DNA of 64,000 nucleotides from Bacteroidetes bacterium GWF2_35_48 (GTDB lineage: Bacteria > Bacteroidota > Bacteroidia > Bacteroidales > GWF2-35-48), in NCBI GenBank assembly GCA_001769125.1, contig MEOG01000137.1:1-64000 (forward strand). Reading direction: 5' to 3'. The notes beneath the pieces were generated by a model, which did not search any database, was not told where the DNA came from, and saw only the letters and a program-made list of their open reading frames with translations. Made by a program: the position numbers and the translations under genes. Below are positions 8,770 through 18,344 of this stretch, piece after piece; position 1 is the stretch's first letter; every line of letters begins with the position of its first letter.

Positions 8770-11700
8770 ATGAAAAAAAGTTTTAATAAAACAGCCATTG
8801 CATTTTTGTGTTTGCAATTGATTTCATTTGCCATTTTTGCGCAAAAAGAAAATTTTGATTTTGCTTATAAAGCCGAAGCAGAGGGATATTTTGCCGATAT
8901 GAAAATGTCTGCTTATGGCTTAATTGCAACCGATAATACAGCAAATTCCATTTATCTGATTAAAGATGGAAAATTAAAAAAAATAATTACCGCTCCCGGC
9001 TGTGGTAGATACTATACGCTCTCTCCCGACAAAACAAAAATAGGATTCAAATTCATTAATCAAAATGGAATGCAGTCGCCTGCAATTTATGATTTGAACA
9101 CGGGTTCTTATTCCCTGCTACACGCTCCTGTTTCGCTGTGCGGGCAAGTATCTTTCAGCAATTCGGGAACAATTCTGTTTTCTATAGAAAATGAAGTTCA
9201 TATAAAAAATGCAACATCCGATAAAAAAATAAATATTGGCACGTATTCAAACATCATAGCAATATCACCGAATGGGAAATATTTTGTTTACAATGATAAC
9301 AACGATCAATTTTTTCTTATCAGCATTGAAACCGGAGCAAAGAAAAAAATAAGCGATGATAAAAATGGATACGTTTATCCGCAATGGTCGCCCGATGGGA
9401 ATTATCTGCTCTTTTCAAGCTTAGACGGAAACTTATTTACATGGAATTTATCTTCTGAAAAGATTAATAAAATTGGTAAAGGTGGCGGAGCACGTTGGCT
9501 TGATAATTCTTATAACATTGTTTACAGCCGTACAACTTCCGAAGAATTTCAATTTATTGGTTCTGATATTTTTCTGACAAATGCACTAAGTACAGAAAAT
9601 ATTGCGCTGACGAATACAGAATCAATACATGAAATGGCACCCTGCATTGATGGTTCTGATGTTTATTTTCATAATTATAATCGAAAAGGAATTCTAAAAA
9701 CAAGTTTAAATATTGCGCAAAAATCTTTATCACAAGCTGTAAATTATTATCAGCATTCTGGTCAATTAGCAGAAAATATTAATTTCACGAGAAATGTAAA
9801 TGCTATTACAAAAATTCCAGGAATAGTACCTTATGTTCATCAGGTGTACGACACTCCTGAATGGCACTATGGCTATGGTTCCTGCGCTCCTACTACCTGT
9901 GTTATGGCTTTTGCTTATTACAATCTTTTACCCGAATGGCCAATTACTACAAGTAATGGTTATGGGACACACACGAGTTTATACGGTGCTTATGTTGCCG
10001 ACCGCTACAGGTACAGAGAAATTTATTATGAAACAACTGCAACTACTGGTGGTGGAGAAACATCTTATGGGGGCTATGGCTTTATGTGGACGGGATCTTA
10101 TGGACCTAATTCAAGACAGAAAATATATATTGAAAATCATGGATTAACATCTAACCAATTGTGGACATATCAATGCACATACACAAATACAATTACGGAA
10201 ATAGATCTTGGATACCCGCATCCTATATGTAATTATCTGACTTCATCGGGGCATCTCACACTTGCTATTGGTTATGTTCAGAATCAGCATACCTTGATTT
10301 TTAATGATCCTTATGGAAATAAAAATAACAGTCCATGGCCAAACTATAACGGGATTGATGCGTATTACGACTGGCCGGGTTACAGCAATGGTTATGCAAA
10401 TCTTGATGCTGCCGGTACAAATGGAGGCGTTGCATGGACTACAAAAGCAAGAGGAACAGAAGTTACTTACAATGATACAATCATAGACGATGTATTTTAC
10501 AATCATGGATTTTACATGAACAACAGCACGAATTCATCGCACCAGCGCTATTTCCGTGATATACTCGGAGGTTACAACGGACATTACTGGTACACATTAA
10601 CAGAAAGCAGCAATTCTGATATTTGCTATGTAACATGGAAGCCGAATATACCAACGGCCGGCAATTATGAAGTACTTGCCTACATTCCCGGAGGAATTAA
10701 TTCAAATGCTGTAGGCGCAAAATATAAAGTACATCACAACGGTGGTATTACGAATGTTGTAATCAATCAATCTCAATATACAGCGCAATGGGTTTCACTT
10801 GGCACATTTAATTTCGCACAGGGACAATCAGGTTATGTATATCTTGGCGATTCGACAGGAATATCGAGTGAAAGTATTGCATTTGATGCGATGCATTTCA
10901 AAAAAATCGGACAGACGGATGTTACGCCCCCATCCACATCCATTTCAGTACCTGCAAACTGGGTTACAGGTGATTTTAGCGCAAGTTTTTCTGATGCAGA
11001 CAATGTGGGAGGCAGCGGACTCGAAAAATCATATTATCAGGTGCTCGATTATGACGGACAATATTGGGGCGCAAATGCCGAGCGTGGGTTCTTTGGTGAT
11101 AATTTTGATGTTTTAAATTCATCAATATGGGCGAGTCCTGCCGGAACCGGCTCCTGGAGCGCTGTTACAGGAAATTTGTATCAGGGAGACAGTACTATAA
11201 ATAATACAAATATATATGCTTCGCTGAATCAGAATTTATCGAACCGGTATATTTACCATTTCACATCAAGATTGGAATCGCAGGCATACGGAGCGAATCA
11301 GCGCAGATATGGCTTCCATTTTCATTGTGATACAGGAGATGTTCCGCAAAGAGGGAATTCCTATTTTATTTTTTTCCGGCAGGAATCAAGCCAGCTCGAA
11401 TTTTATAAAGTTACAAATAGCAATGCTGTTCTGATGAAAGTTGTAAATAGTATTACAATAAATATCGGACAGTGGTATGATGTAAAAATAATACACGACC
11501 GCATCACAGGAAAAATAGACGTTTACAGGAATGATGCCTTGATTGGCACGTGGACAGACCCTTCTCCGCACACAACACCCGGAAATTTTGTATCCTTCAG
11601 AACCGGTCATGCAAAAGTTTCTTTTGGTGAATTAAAAGTTTTCCGGTCACGCTACCCAACGGTAAATGTAACTGTAGGAACTGCAAACAGCGACGTACGT

Positions 11701-12900
11701 TATCAGAATTCACACCCTTCAATCATTAGTGCAAAAATAAAATCGCTTGCAACTGATTCTGCCGGCAATATTTCGTCTATTGCATATTATGATATGAATG
11801 TAGACTGGACGCCGCCTTCACAATTACTGAACGTAGAAGACGGAACAGGAAACGACATAGATACCATATATGTTACGAATGAGTTATCTGCAAACTGGAA
11901 TGCAGCTACAGATGCGAATTCGGGTGTAACAAATTATTATTATTGCATTGGAACAAGCGCAGGAAATAATGATATTGCAGACTGGACAAACGCGGGAACA
12001 GCAACAGACTTCACGCTGAATGGTCTTTCCTTAATCTATGATCAAATTTATTTTGTTTCTGTAAAATCTAAAAATGGCGCGGGATTATATTCAGACATTA
12101 CTATTTCAGATGGTGTTTGGGTCAAACAACCTTTTGCAGTACCTGTTGCTTCTTTTATTTTCAACGAAGATACTATTTGCGAGGGTCAGTCTGTTCAATT
12201 CAGCAATACATCTACAGATGCAAATGTTTTTTTCTGGTCATTTCCCGGAGGAAACCCTTCAACAAGTCAGTTGGCAAATCCCTCTGTAATTTATACAAGC
12301 ACGGGCAATCATACGGTTCAATTAATTGCATCCGGTCCGGGAGGTGCTGATACAACAGAACAAACCATTTCAGTACAGTTTAATCCACTTCCTGTTGCAA
12401 GTTTTACAATCAATGCCGATACAGCAGATGCTCCTTTTGTCGCATTGTTTACAAATACTTCGCAGGAAGCTGAAAATTTTTTCTGGGACTTTGGTGATTA
12501 TTCAAACAGTATTGATGCGAATCCCTATCACTTGTATCAGAATCCCGGCGATTATTTAGTTTCGCTGATTGCCGGCAATTCCTGTGGCAATGATACTTCT
12601 TTTGTATTGGTGCATGTTACTATCGGAACAGGAATTTTTAAATCAGAAATGAATAACGACCTTATGATTTTCCCTAATCCCTGTAATGATTTCACAAAAA
12701 TATTTTTCAATAACTTTTCAAAAGAAAGCATAAATATTGAGTTGTATAATATTTTAGGAAATCATGTAAAAACAATTCGCATGACAATACAGAGAAACGG
12801 CAGCCAGATTCTTGATGTATCAGATATAGCAAAAGGGTCTTACAATGTACGAATATATGTTGATGGAAAAATAATTAATAAAAGGCTGATTGTTTTGTAG
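8770..12900 (+). CDS. Secreted multidomain protein: beta-propeller, C39-like peptidase, golvesin-type and PKD domains, T9SS
   Basis: A 1376-aa protein starting MKKSFNKTAIAFLCLQLISF (signal peptide). Residues about 30-330 form a TolB/WD40-like beta-propeller (SPDKTKIGF, SPNGKYFVY, SPDGNYLLFSS blades). Residues about 350-530 resemble a papain-fold C39-like peptidase: C372 in YGSCAPTT, H495 in SGHLTLAIGY, and N512-D513 in FNDPYGN. Next is a golvesin C-terminal-like carbohydrate-binding module (about 590-715; YEVLAYIPGG.., FDAMHFKK), then a LamG-like segment, an FN3-like segment, two PKD modules (FxWDFGD-type) and a T9SS sorting domain ending NKRLIVL. It probably acts outside the cell on peptides or peptidoglycan-like substrates. 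The combination is unusual; the catalytic triad suggests activity but the substrate is unknown. Confidence 0.8.
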   Translation: MKKSFNKTAIAFLCLQLISFAIFAQKENFDFAYKAEAEGYFADMKMSAYGLIATDNTANSIYLIKDGKLKKIITAPGCGRYYTLSPDKTKIGFKFINQNGMQSPAIYDLNTGSYSLLHAPVSLCGQVSFSNSGTILFSIENEVHIKNATSDKKINIGTYSNIIAISPNGKYFVYNDNNDQFFLISIETGAKKKISDDKNGYVYPQWSPDGNYLLFSSLDGNLFTWNLSSEKINKIGKGGGARWLDNSYNIVYSRTTSEEFQFIGSDIFLTNALSTENIALTNTESIHEMAPCIDGSDVYFHNYNRKGILKTSLNIAQKSLSQAVNYYQHSGQLAENINFTRNVNAITKIPGIVPYVHQVYDTPEWHYGYGSCAPTTCVMAFAYYNLLPEWPITTSNGYGTHTSLYGAYVADRYRYREIYYETTATTGGGETSYGGYGFMWTGSYGPNSRQKIYIENHGLTSNQLWTYQCTYTNTITEIDLGYPHPICNYLTSSGHLTLAIGYVQNQHTLIFNDPYGNKNNSPWPNYNGIDAYYDWPGYSNGYANLDAAGTNGGVAWTTKARGTEVTYNDTIIDDVFYNHGFYMNNSTNSSHQRYFRDILGGYNGHYWYTLTESSNSDICYVTWKPNIPTAGNYEVLAYIPGGINSNAVGAKYKVHHNGGITNVVINQSQYTAQWVSLGTFNFAQGQSGYVYLGDSTGISSESIAFDAMHFKKIGQTDVTPPSTSISVPANWVTGDFSASFSDADNVGGSGLEKSYYQVLDYDGQYWGANAERGFFGDNFDVLNSSIWASPAGTGSWSAVTGNLYQGDSTINNTNIYASLNQNLSNRYIYHFTSRLESQAYGANQRRYGFHFHCDTGDVPQRGNSYFIFFRQESSQLEFYKVTNSNAVLMKVVNSITINIGQWYDVKIIHDRITGKIDVYRNDALIGTWTDPSPHTTPGNFVSFRTGHAKVSFGELKVFRSRYPTVNVTVGTANSDVRYQNSHPSIISAKIKSLATDSAGNISSIAYYDMNVDWTPPSQLLNVEDGTGNDIDTIYVTNELSANWNAATDANSGVTNYYYCIGTSAGNNDIADWTNAGTATDFTLNGLSLIYDQIYFVSVKSKNGAGLYSDITISDGVWVKQPFAVPVASFIFNEDTICEGQSVQFSNTSTDANVFFWSFPGGNPSTSQLANPSVIYTSTGNHTVQLIASGPGGADTTEQTISVQFNPLPVASFTINADTADAPFVALFTNTSQEAENFFWDFGDYSNSIDANPYHLYQNPGDYLVSLIAGNSCGNDTSFVLVHVTIGTGIFKSEMNNDLMIFPNPCNDFTKIFFNNFSKESINIELYNILGNHVKTIRMTIQRNGSQILDVSDIAKGSYNVRIYVDGKIINKRLIVL

Positions 12901-12907
12901 CTTGGAA

Positions 12908-15900
12908 TCACTTTCTTCTTAATTTTCTTTTTAATTTTAGTTTTCCCTTGTACATGATCAGGTACATAGAAGGAAGGAGCAGAAGTGTTAAAAATGTTGC
13001 GAATGTCAATCCGAAAATGATTGTCCAAGCAAGAGGCGCAAAGAATTGAGAAATATCGCTACCCAAATGAATGTTGGGAGAAAAGCTTACAAATAAACCT
13101 TCAAAATCTATATTAAATCCAATTGCAAGAGGAATAAGTCCCAGTATGGTTGATGTTGCCGTTAAAAGCACCGGAGTAATACGCGTTTTCCCGGCTTGAA
13201 CAATAGCTTCTCTTGTTTTCATTCCCTGCTTAATTAATTCATCCGTAAATTCAACAAGTAAAATTCCGTTTCTCACAACAATTCCGGCAAGCGCGACAAC
13301 ACCCATTCCTGTCATAACTATTGAAAAAGGCATACCAAAAATCATTATACCCAGCAAAACCCCTATTATGCTAAATATTACTTCTATTATAATGATAAAA
13401 GGTTTTCCGATGGAATTAAACTGCGTTATCATGATAAAAAGAATAAGGAACAGTGCCAGCATCATTGCCTTACTTAAAAAACCCATAGTTTCCTGTTGAT
13501 CTTCCTGCTCGCCGGTAAGTTTAATTTCAGTGCTTTCATTATGAGGGAAAGCAGGAACAGATTTCAATATGCGCGCATTAATTTCATTTGCATTATAACC
13601 GGAAAGTACATTTGACGTCAACGTAATAACCCTTTTAACATTTTTTCTTTTTATTCCTCCATACGTATTGGTGTAATCAACTTTAGCAACAGCAGAAAGT
13701 GGAATTTGTCGTAATAGCCCTGAATTCATATCCCTATAGGTAATTTTCAAATTCATCAATTTATCAATATTTTTCCTTACAGTTTCTGTATACCTTAATT
13801 GAATTGGGTATTGTTCTTCACCATCGCGATACTTTGATATTTCTTTACCAAGTACTGCCGTTCTTATTTCAGAGCCAATCTGACCAGTTGTTATACCTTC
13901 TCTGTTTGCCCGCTCGCGGTCTATTTCAATAATAATTTCAGGTTTGCTGTTGTCAAAATCAGAACGTAATTGTTCTATACCTGTGATGTCAAGAGAATCA
14001 ATATATTTTTTAAATTTATTTGATGTTACAATTAATTCTTCAATATCTTCTCCGCTTATTTCAATATTGATAGGTTTTCCGGAAGTAGGAGGTCCCATCG
14101 TATTTTGGTCAACAGTGATTTCTGCACCTTTAATATCCTTTGCTTTTTCCCTGATTTTATCAATATAATCCATTGTAGAACCTTGTTTCCTTTTTGAGAA
14201 CGCTACAAATGAAATTGTAACTTTACCTTTATGAGATGTAACAGAACGATCAAACATATTTTCGGAAGCTCCCAATGCAACATTAGCAATAATAGACTCA
14301 ACATCGGGATTTTCTTTACCAACGGCTTCAATAACCTTTTGTTCCATTAATTTTGTGATAGAGTCCGTAGCAAGAACATCTGTCCCAACGGGCATACTGA
14401 TATAAACATAAATATACTGGGGATCGCTTTTTGGAAAAAATACAACCTTTGGTTTGACAATACTCATCATAATAAATGTAATAAAGAACAAAACAACAGT
14501 ACCTGTCAATAACATCCATGAGCGATTTTTTTGAACAGTCCAGCGAATCATTCTTTCATAGCGCCTCATCACGGCAGGAATAAAACGATATTGAAATACT
14601 CTTAATATTTTATACCCGATCAGATTATGAAAAATAAAAAACAGCGCAATAAAAATTAAAAAATTTCCAATTCCCGGATGCCCTGCAAAATTAGTGATGA
14701 TGCCAATACCAGTGAGAGCACCGCCAATGAACAATAATTTTTTCTTATTAAATTTATGTGCGCTATCGTCATCATGTTTCATAAATGTGATGGCAAAAAC
14801 AGGATTGATAGTATATGCAACAATGAGAGATGCAAAGAGGGTTATGATTAATACAATGGGAATGAAATGCATAAATTCGCCAACAGTTCCCGGCCAGAAT
14901 ATTAATGGGAAAAATGGAGCAAGGGTTGTCAATGTACCAGAAAAAATAGGTAAAAAAACCTCACCCGCGGCGTATTTCGATGCTTGTACTATATCCAAAC
15001 GACCTTTGTTTGATTTAAAAATGCGATGCGTATTTTCAATAACTACAATCGCATCGTCTACAACAATACCCAAAGAAAAAATAAATGCAAACATCACGAG
15101 CATGTTCATTGTAAAATCAATGCCCGGAAGAACAATATAAGCAATAGCCATAGACAGAGGAACAGCTAAACCCACAAAGATAGCGTTGGTCAATCCCATA
15201 AAAAACATGAGGACAATCGTTACGAGAATAAAACCAATAATAATTGTATTATTCAGCTCATTCAGCGTTGTCCGAGTAAAATAAGATTGATCGCCGGTAA
15301 CTGTAACCGTGAGCTTCGAGGGATATTTTTTACTTTTCAACTCGTCAAGGGTTTCTTTAATTTTATCGGCAGCATTCAATAAATTTTCACCACTTTTCTT
15401 AATTATATTTAATGATATTACATTTTTTCCGTTTAAGCGCGCATAACTTTCCTGCTCCTTGAAACTGTCTCGAACTTTCGCAATATCTTTCAGTTTAACA
15501 ATAGCGCCACTTGATGTTTTAAAAATTATATTTTCAATAACCTCTGTATTTTTAAATTCTCCAACAACTCTGATAGATCTGCGCATCTTTTGCATATCAA
15601 TAGTACCTCCCGAAATCACAACATTTTCGCGCGTTACAGCGGTTTCAATATCATAAAAAGAAGCGCTTACAGCCTGCATTTTATACATATCCACATCAAT
15701 ATGAATTTCTCTGTCCAACGCTCCGACAATATCAACCCTTGTAATTTCTTTAAAGGATTCTATTTTATCCTGAGCCATTTCAGCATATTTTTTCAGTGTG
15801 CTCAAATCAATATTTCCCGACAAATGAATAACCATTATGGGAATTTCAGAAAGGTCTACTTCTGCTACATTAGGGTCTTTGGGAAGATTATTTGGAAGAT

Positions 15901-16282
15901 CGCTCTTTGTTTTATCAACAGCATCTTTAACTTTTTGCTTTGCATCTGCAACCTCAATACCTGTGGTAAACTCAACAGCAATTGATGAAAAATCCTGAAC
16001 GGAATTACTGGTAATTTTTTTAACGCCATTAATAGATTTTATATTTTTCTCCAGAGGTCGTGTAATCAGATTTTCCATATCTGTAGGAGATGTTCCGGGA
16101 TATATTGTACTTATAAGTATTGTAGGAATAACAATATCCGGCATCTGTTCTTTCGGTATAGAATTATAGCTCTGAATACCAAAAATGGCAAGAATCAGAA
16201 CCAACACATACATGCTTGTTTTATTATCAATAGCCCAACTGGTAGGTTTGAATTCTTTAAAAACTTCTTTTAATTTTTTCAT
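12908..16282 (-). CDS. RND efflux transporter permease (AcrB/HAE-like)
   Basis: A 1124-aa inner-membrane permease of the RND superfamily. It has the usual two repeats, each with one N-terminal helix, a large periplasmic loop and a helix bundle. Markers include YPGTSPTDMENLITRPLE, GIVVDDAIVVIEN (helix 4) and GIVVRNGILLVEFTDE (helix 10). A segment of about 55 residues (about 505-560, with hydrophobic stretches LLFIGGALTGIGIITNFAG and GNFLIFIALFFIF) adds two putative helices between the halves. The pump would use the proton gradient to export drugs, bile salts or lipids through the adaptor encoded upstream. No outer-membrane factor gene is in the window, so a TolC-like partner must be elsewhere. 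It is separated from the adaptor by a repeat-containing gap. Confidence 0.92.
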   Translation of the reverse strand: MKKLKEVFKEFKPTSWAIDNKTSMYVLVLILAIFGIQSYNSIPKEQMPDIVIPTILISTIYPGTSPTDMENLITRPLEKNIKSINGVKKITSNSVQDFSSIAVEFTTGIEVADAKQKVKDAVDKTKSDLPNNLPKDPNVAEVDLSEIPIMVIHLSGNIDLSTLKKYAEMAQDKIESFKEITRVDIVGALDREIHIDVDMYKMQAVSASFYDIETAVTRENVVISGGTIDMQKMRRSIRVVGEFKNTEVIENIIFKTSSGAIVKLKDIAKVRDSFKEQESYARLNGKNVISLNIIKKSGENLLNAADKIKETLDELKSKKYPSKLTVTVTGDQSYFTRTTLNELNNTIIIGFILVTIVLMFFMGLTNAIFVGLAVPLSMAIAYIVLPGIDFTMNMLVMFAFIFSLGIVVDDAIVVIENTHRIFKSNKGRLDIVQASKYAAGEVFLPIFSGTLTTLAPFFPLIFWPGTVGEFMHFIPIVLIITLFASLIVAYTINPVFAITFMKHDDDSAHKFNKKKLLFIGGALTGIGIITNFAGHPGIGNFLIFIALFFIFHNLIGYKILRVFQYRFIPAVMRRYERMIRWTVQKNRSWMLLTGTVVLFFITFIMMSIVKPKVVFFPKSDPQYIYVYISMPVGTDVLATDSITKLMEQKVIEAVGKENPDVESIIANVALGASENMFDRSVTSHKGKVTISFVAFSKRKQGSTMDYIDKIREKAKDIKGAEITVDQNTMGPPTSGKPINIEISGEDIEELIVTSNKFKKYIDSLDITGIEQLRSDFDNSKPEIIIEIDRERANREGITTGQIGSEIRTAVLGKEISKYRDGEEQYPIQLRYTETVRKNIDKLMNLKITYRDMNSGLLRQIPLSAVAKVDYTNTYGGIKRKNVKRVITLTSNVLSGYNANEINARILKSVPAFPHNESTEIKLTGEQEDQQETMGFLSKAMMLALFLILFIMITQFNSIGKPFIIIIEVIFSIIGVLLGIMIFGMPFSIVMTGMGVVALAGIVVRNGILLVEFTDELIKQGMKTREAIVQAGKTRITPVLLTATSTILGLIPLAIGFNIDFEGLFVSFSPNIHLGSDISQFFAPLAWTIIFGLTFATFLTLLLLPSMYLIMYKGKLKLKRKLRRK

Positions 16283-16298
16283 TTTGTAAACCTATAAT

Positions 16299-16391
16299 CT
16301 GAAACTTTAAACAAGAAACCTTGACTTCGACTCCCTGCCTACCGGACAGGCAGGCGCTCAGTCAGCGGTTGAAACCTGAAACTTTAAACAA
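16299..16391. repeat. Palindrome-in-palindrome repeat flanked by 16-bp direct repeats
   Basis: The gap between the two efflux genes holds CTGAAACTTTAAACAA at 16299-16314 and again at 16376-16391. Between them the core motif halves CTTCGACT (16325-16332) and CGCTCAG (16355-16361) are separated by a 22-bp palindrome (16333-16354, arms CCTGCCT and AGGCAGG). Uninterrupted, the two halves would give the motif found intact at 50915-50930. Confidence 0.7.
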
Positions 16392-16403
16392 ATACAACAC
16401 TAA

Positions 16404-17504
16404 TTATATCGTAACTTCCATAGCTTCATCAAGCTCCTGAAATCCTGAAGAAACAACTTTTTCACCTTCCTGCAAACCTGTCAGAATCTCTATTTGCCCA
16501 TTATATGATTGCCCTGTTGTAACAAAAAGTTTTTGTGTAAGCATTTTTCCATTTTCTGATTTTACAACCCATAAATATTTTCCTTTGCTTTCAGATTGGA
16601 CATAATTAATTGGCAAAACAAAAGCATCTTTTGAAGTGTAATCATTAATTTTAAGAACAGCAACCATGTTAGCGCGGTACTCTACACCTGCTTCAGAAGG
16701 TCGTGCTTCAACAAGAAAAGTACGATTTATTGGATTTATATATTTACTGGCAAAACGAACTTTGGCATCAATTTCCTTCTCAAAATCGGGGAACAAAACT
16801 TTCACATTATTTCCTTCTTTTATTTTTGCAGTATAGGCTTCGGCAACATCTGCAATAATTTTTACAGTAGAAAAATTAACAACTCTGAAAGCTGGAAAAC
16901 CTGGGACTAGCGACTGACCTACTTTAATAGGAATATCTTCAACAGTGCCAGAAATCGGAGACTTAATTTTACTCATCTGCAATTGCTCTTCAATCGTTTT
17001 TAATTTATTTTCCAAACTCTCTTTATTATTTTTTGCAGTCAGATACTGAACTTCAGAGCCAATTTTCTGATCCCATAAATCCTTTTGTTTATTGTAAATA
17101 TCTGTTAAAAAAACAAGAGTAGATTTTAATTCTTCAATGCCTTGCTTCATAACAGCAGCATCAAGTTCTGCAAGAACCTGTCCCTGCCTTACAGTTGCAC
17201 CCTCTGTAACATAAATATGAGTAACAATGCCCATTGTTTGTGCGGTTACTGTTACATTTTCTTCACCATCTACCCTGCCCTGCACATCTACAAAATGATT
17301 AAAATCCTGTTTTTTGACATCTACAACAGAAACCTGTTTTACAAATTTATGCTTTGTTTCTGTTCCCAGTTCTGCCTCAATGGATTTTATTTCAGCAAGA
17401 ATTTTTTCTTGTTCTTTCTTCAGCGAATCAAGCCTTGCTTTCTTATCCTGTGTACAGGAAACAATTGAAAAAATTAGAACAAATACAACTAGTGTGAGTC
17501 TCAT
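16404..17504 (-). CDS. RND efflux periplasmic adaptor lipoprotein
   Basis: A 366-aa membrane-fusion protein. The N-terminus MRLTLVVFVLIFSIVSC is a lipoprotein signal with the acylated Cys at position 17. A coiled coil (about 20-50) is followed by the barrel-sandwich (biotinyl-lipoyl-like) halves (about 75-110, VTVTAQTMGIVTHIYVTEGATVRQGQVLAELD, and 165-190, KSPISGTVEDIPIKVGQ) on either side of the alpha-hairpin (about 110-165). A beta-barrel and membrane-proximal domain end the protein. It would link the permease at 12908-16282 to an outer-membrane factor. The gene order tetR, adaptor, permease on one strand indicates a regulated efflux operon. Confidence 0.9.
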   Translation of the reverse strand: MRLTLVVFVLIFSIVSCTQDKKARLDSLKKEQEKILAEIKSIEAELGTETKHKFVKQVSVVDVKKQDFNHFVDVQGRVDGEENVTVTAQTMGIVTHIYVTEGATVRQGQVLAELDAAVMKQGIEELKSTLVFLTDIYNKQKDLWDQKIGSEVQYLTAKNNKESLENKLKTIEEQLQMSKIKSPISGTVEDIPIKVGQSLVPGFPAFRVVNFSTVKIIADVAEAYTAKIKEGNNVKVLFPDFEKEIDAKVRFASKYINPINRTFLVEARPSEAGVEYRANMVAVLKINDYTSKDAFVLPINYVQSESKGKYLWVVKSENGKMLTQKLFVTTGQSYNGQIEILTGLQEGEKVVSSGFQELDEAMEVTI

Positions 17505-17530
17505 AATGATTATTTTTTAGTATTATAATA

Positions 17531-17626
17531 TGATACGTTGCGTGCAACGTATTTACTTGCCGATCGTGTATGATACGTTGCGCCTGTGCTGAGCTTGTCG
17601 AAGCATGCAACGTATTTACATGCCGA
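17531..17626. repeat. Tandem palindrome pair, one empty and one carrying a 23-bp palindromic insert
   Basis: Copy 1 (17531-17563) reads TGATACGTTGCG followed directly by TGCAACGTATTTAC. Copy 2 (17571-17626) has the same two halves separated by exactly 23 bp (17583-17605, starting CCTGTGCTGAGC and ending GAAGCA). The ATACGTTGC/GCAACGTAT arms form a 9-bp perfect dyad in both. Copy 2 overlaps the last codons of the TetR gene. It looks like an empty site beside a filled site. Confidence 0.85.
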
Positions 17627-18215
17627 GATCAATATATGCCATCCCCTTTTCTGATGCAATTCCACGGATATGGTACATAAAAAGTTCGTTAAAAACTTCT
17701 CCTGAATTATATTTTCCATCTGGAAAAAATGCTTTATCAAATAAAGTTTCAGAAAGCGCAAGATACGAACGGGAGGCTATTTCAGGATCAATATTTTTCC
17801 TGTAAAGACCTTCTTTTAGTCCTTCTTCAATATTTTTTTTAACCTGCAAAAGAATATGAGATCTTTTAAATTCAATAAAACGGGTTAACACTTCCGGATG
17901 ATATTTCTGAAGGTCGTTCAATATTACCTGAGGTACGCTACTTATTAACTTACCAACTAACTCGCTTACTTTATATAATTTTTCAATGGCATTCATTTTT
18001 TGCGCTGCCAGCCCCATAAAAAGGGTATTAAATTCTGAAATATGAAAAAATAAAACATCCTCAACGAGTTTATCTTTGTCTGAAAAAAAAGTATACAATG
18101 TTTTTTTAGAGATGCCTAGATGAGAAGCAACATCATCCATTGTAACATTTTTTATACCTTTTTTAACATAAAGGTTACGGACTTTCCGGATTACAGATTC
18201 TGTTTTTTCTTTCAT
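17616..18215 (-). CDS. TetR/AcrR-family transcriptional regulator
   Basis: A 199-aa TetR-type repressor. The N-terminal helix-turn-helix is at about residues 22-50 (VTMDDVASHLGISKKTLYTFFSDKDKLV), with a helical ligand-binding domain behind it. It is divergent from nothing and lies directly upstream of the RND adaptor and permease on the same strand, so it is the likely repressor of that pump. Its 3' end (IDLGM) falls inside the duplicated palindrome at 17571-17626, and the empty copy beyond it suggests duplication of the gene's tail. The inducer cannot be told from the sequence. Confidence 0.88.
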   Translation of the reverse strand: MKEKTESVIRKVRNLYVKKGIKNVTMDDVASHLGISKKTLYTFFSDKDKLVEDVLFFHISEFNTLFMGLAAQKMNAIEKLYKVSELVGKLISSVPQVILNDLQKYHPEVLTRFIEFKRSHILLQVKKNIEEGLKEGLYRKNIDPEIASRSYLALSETLFDKAFFPDGKYNSGEVFNELFMYHIRGIASEKGMAYIDLGM

Positions 18216-18344
18216 GCTGCGAATATATATCCGAATATTTCAATATGAAAACTTTTTCGATAAAAAAGTTTCCACACCTGACGAATAACAGATTTTTCCC
18301 GACGAAAGATTTTAAATAGGTATTTTTATTCCATTTATAGATAA

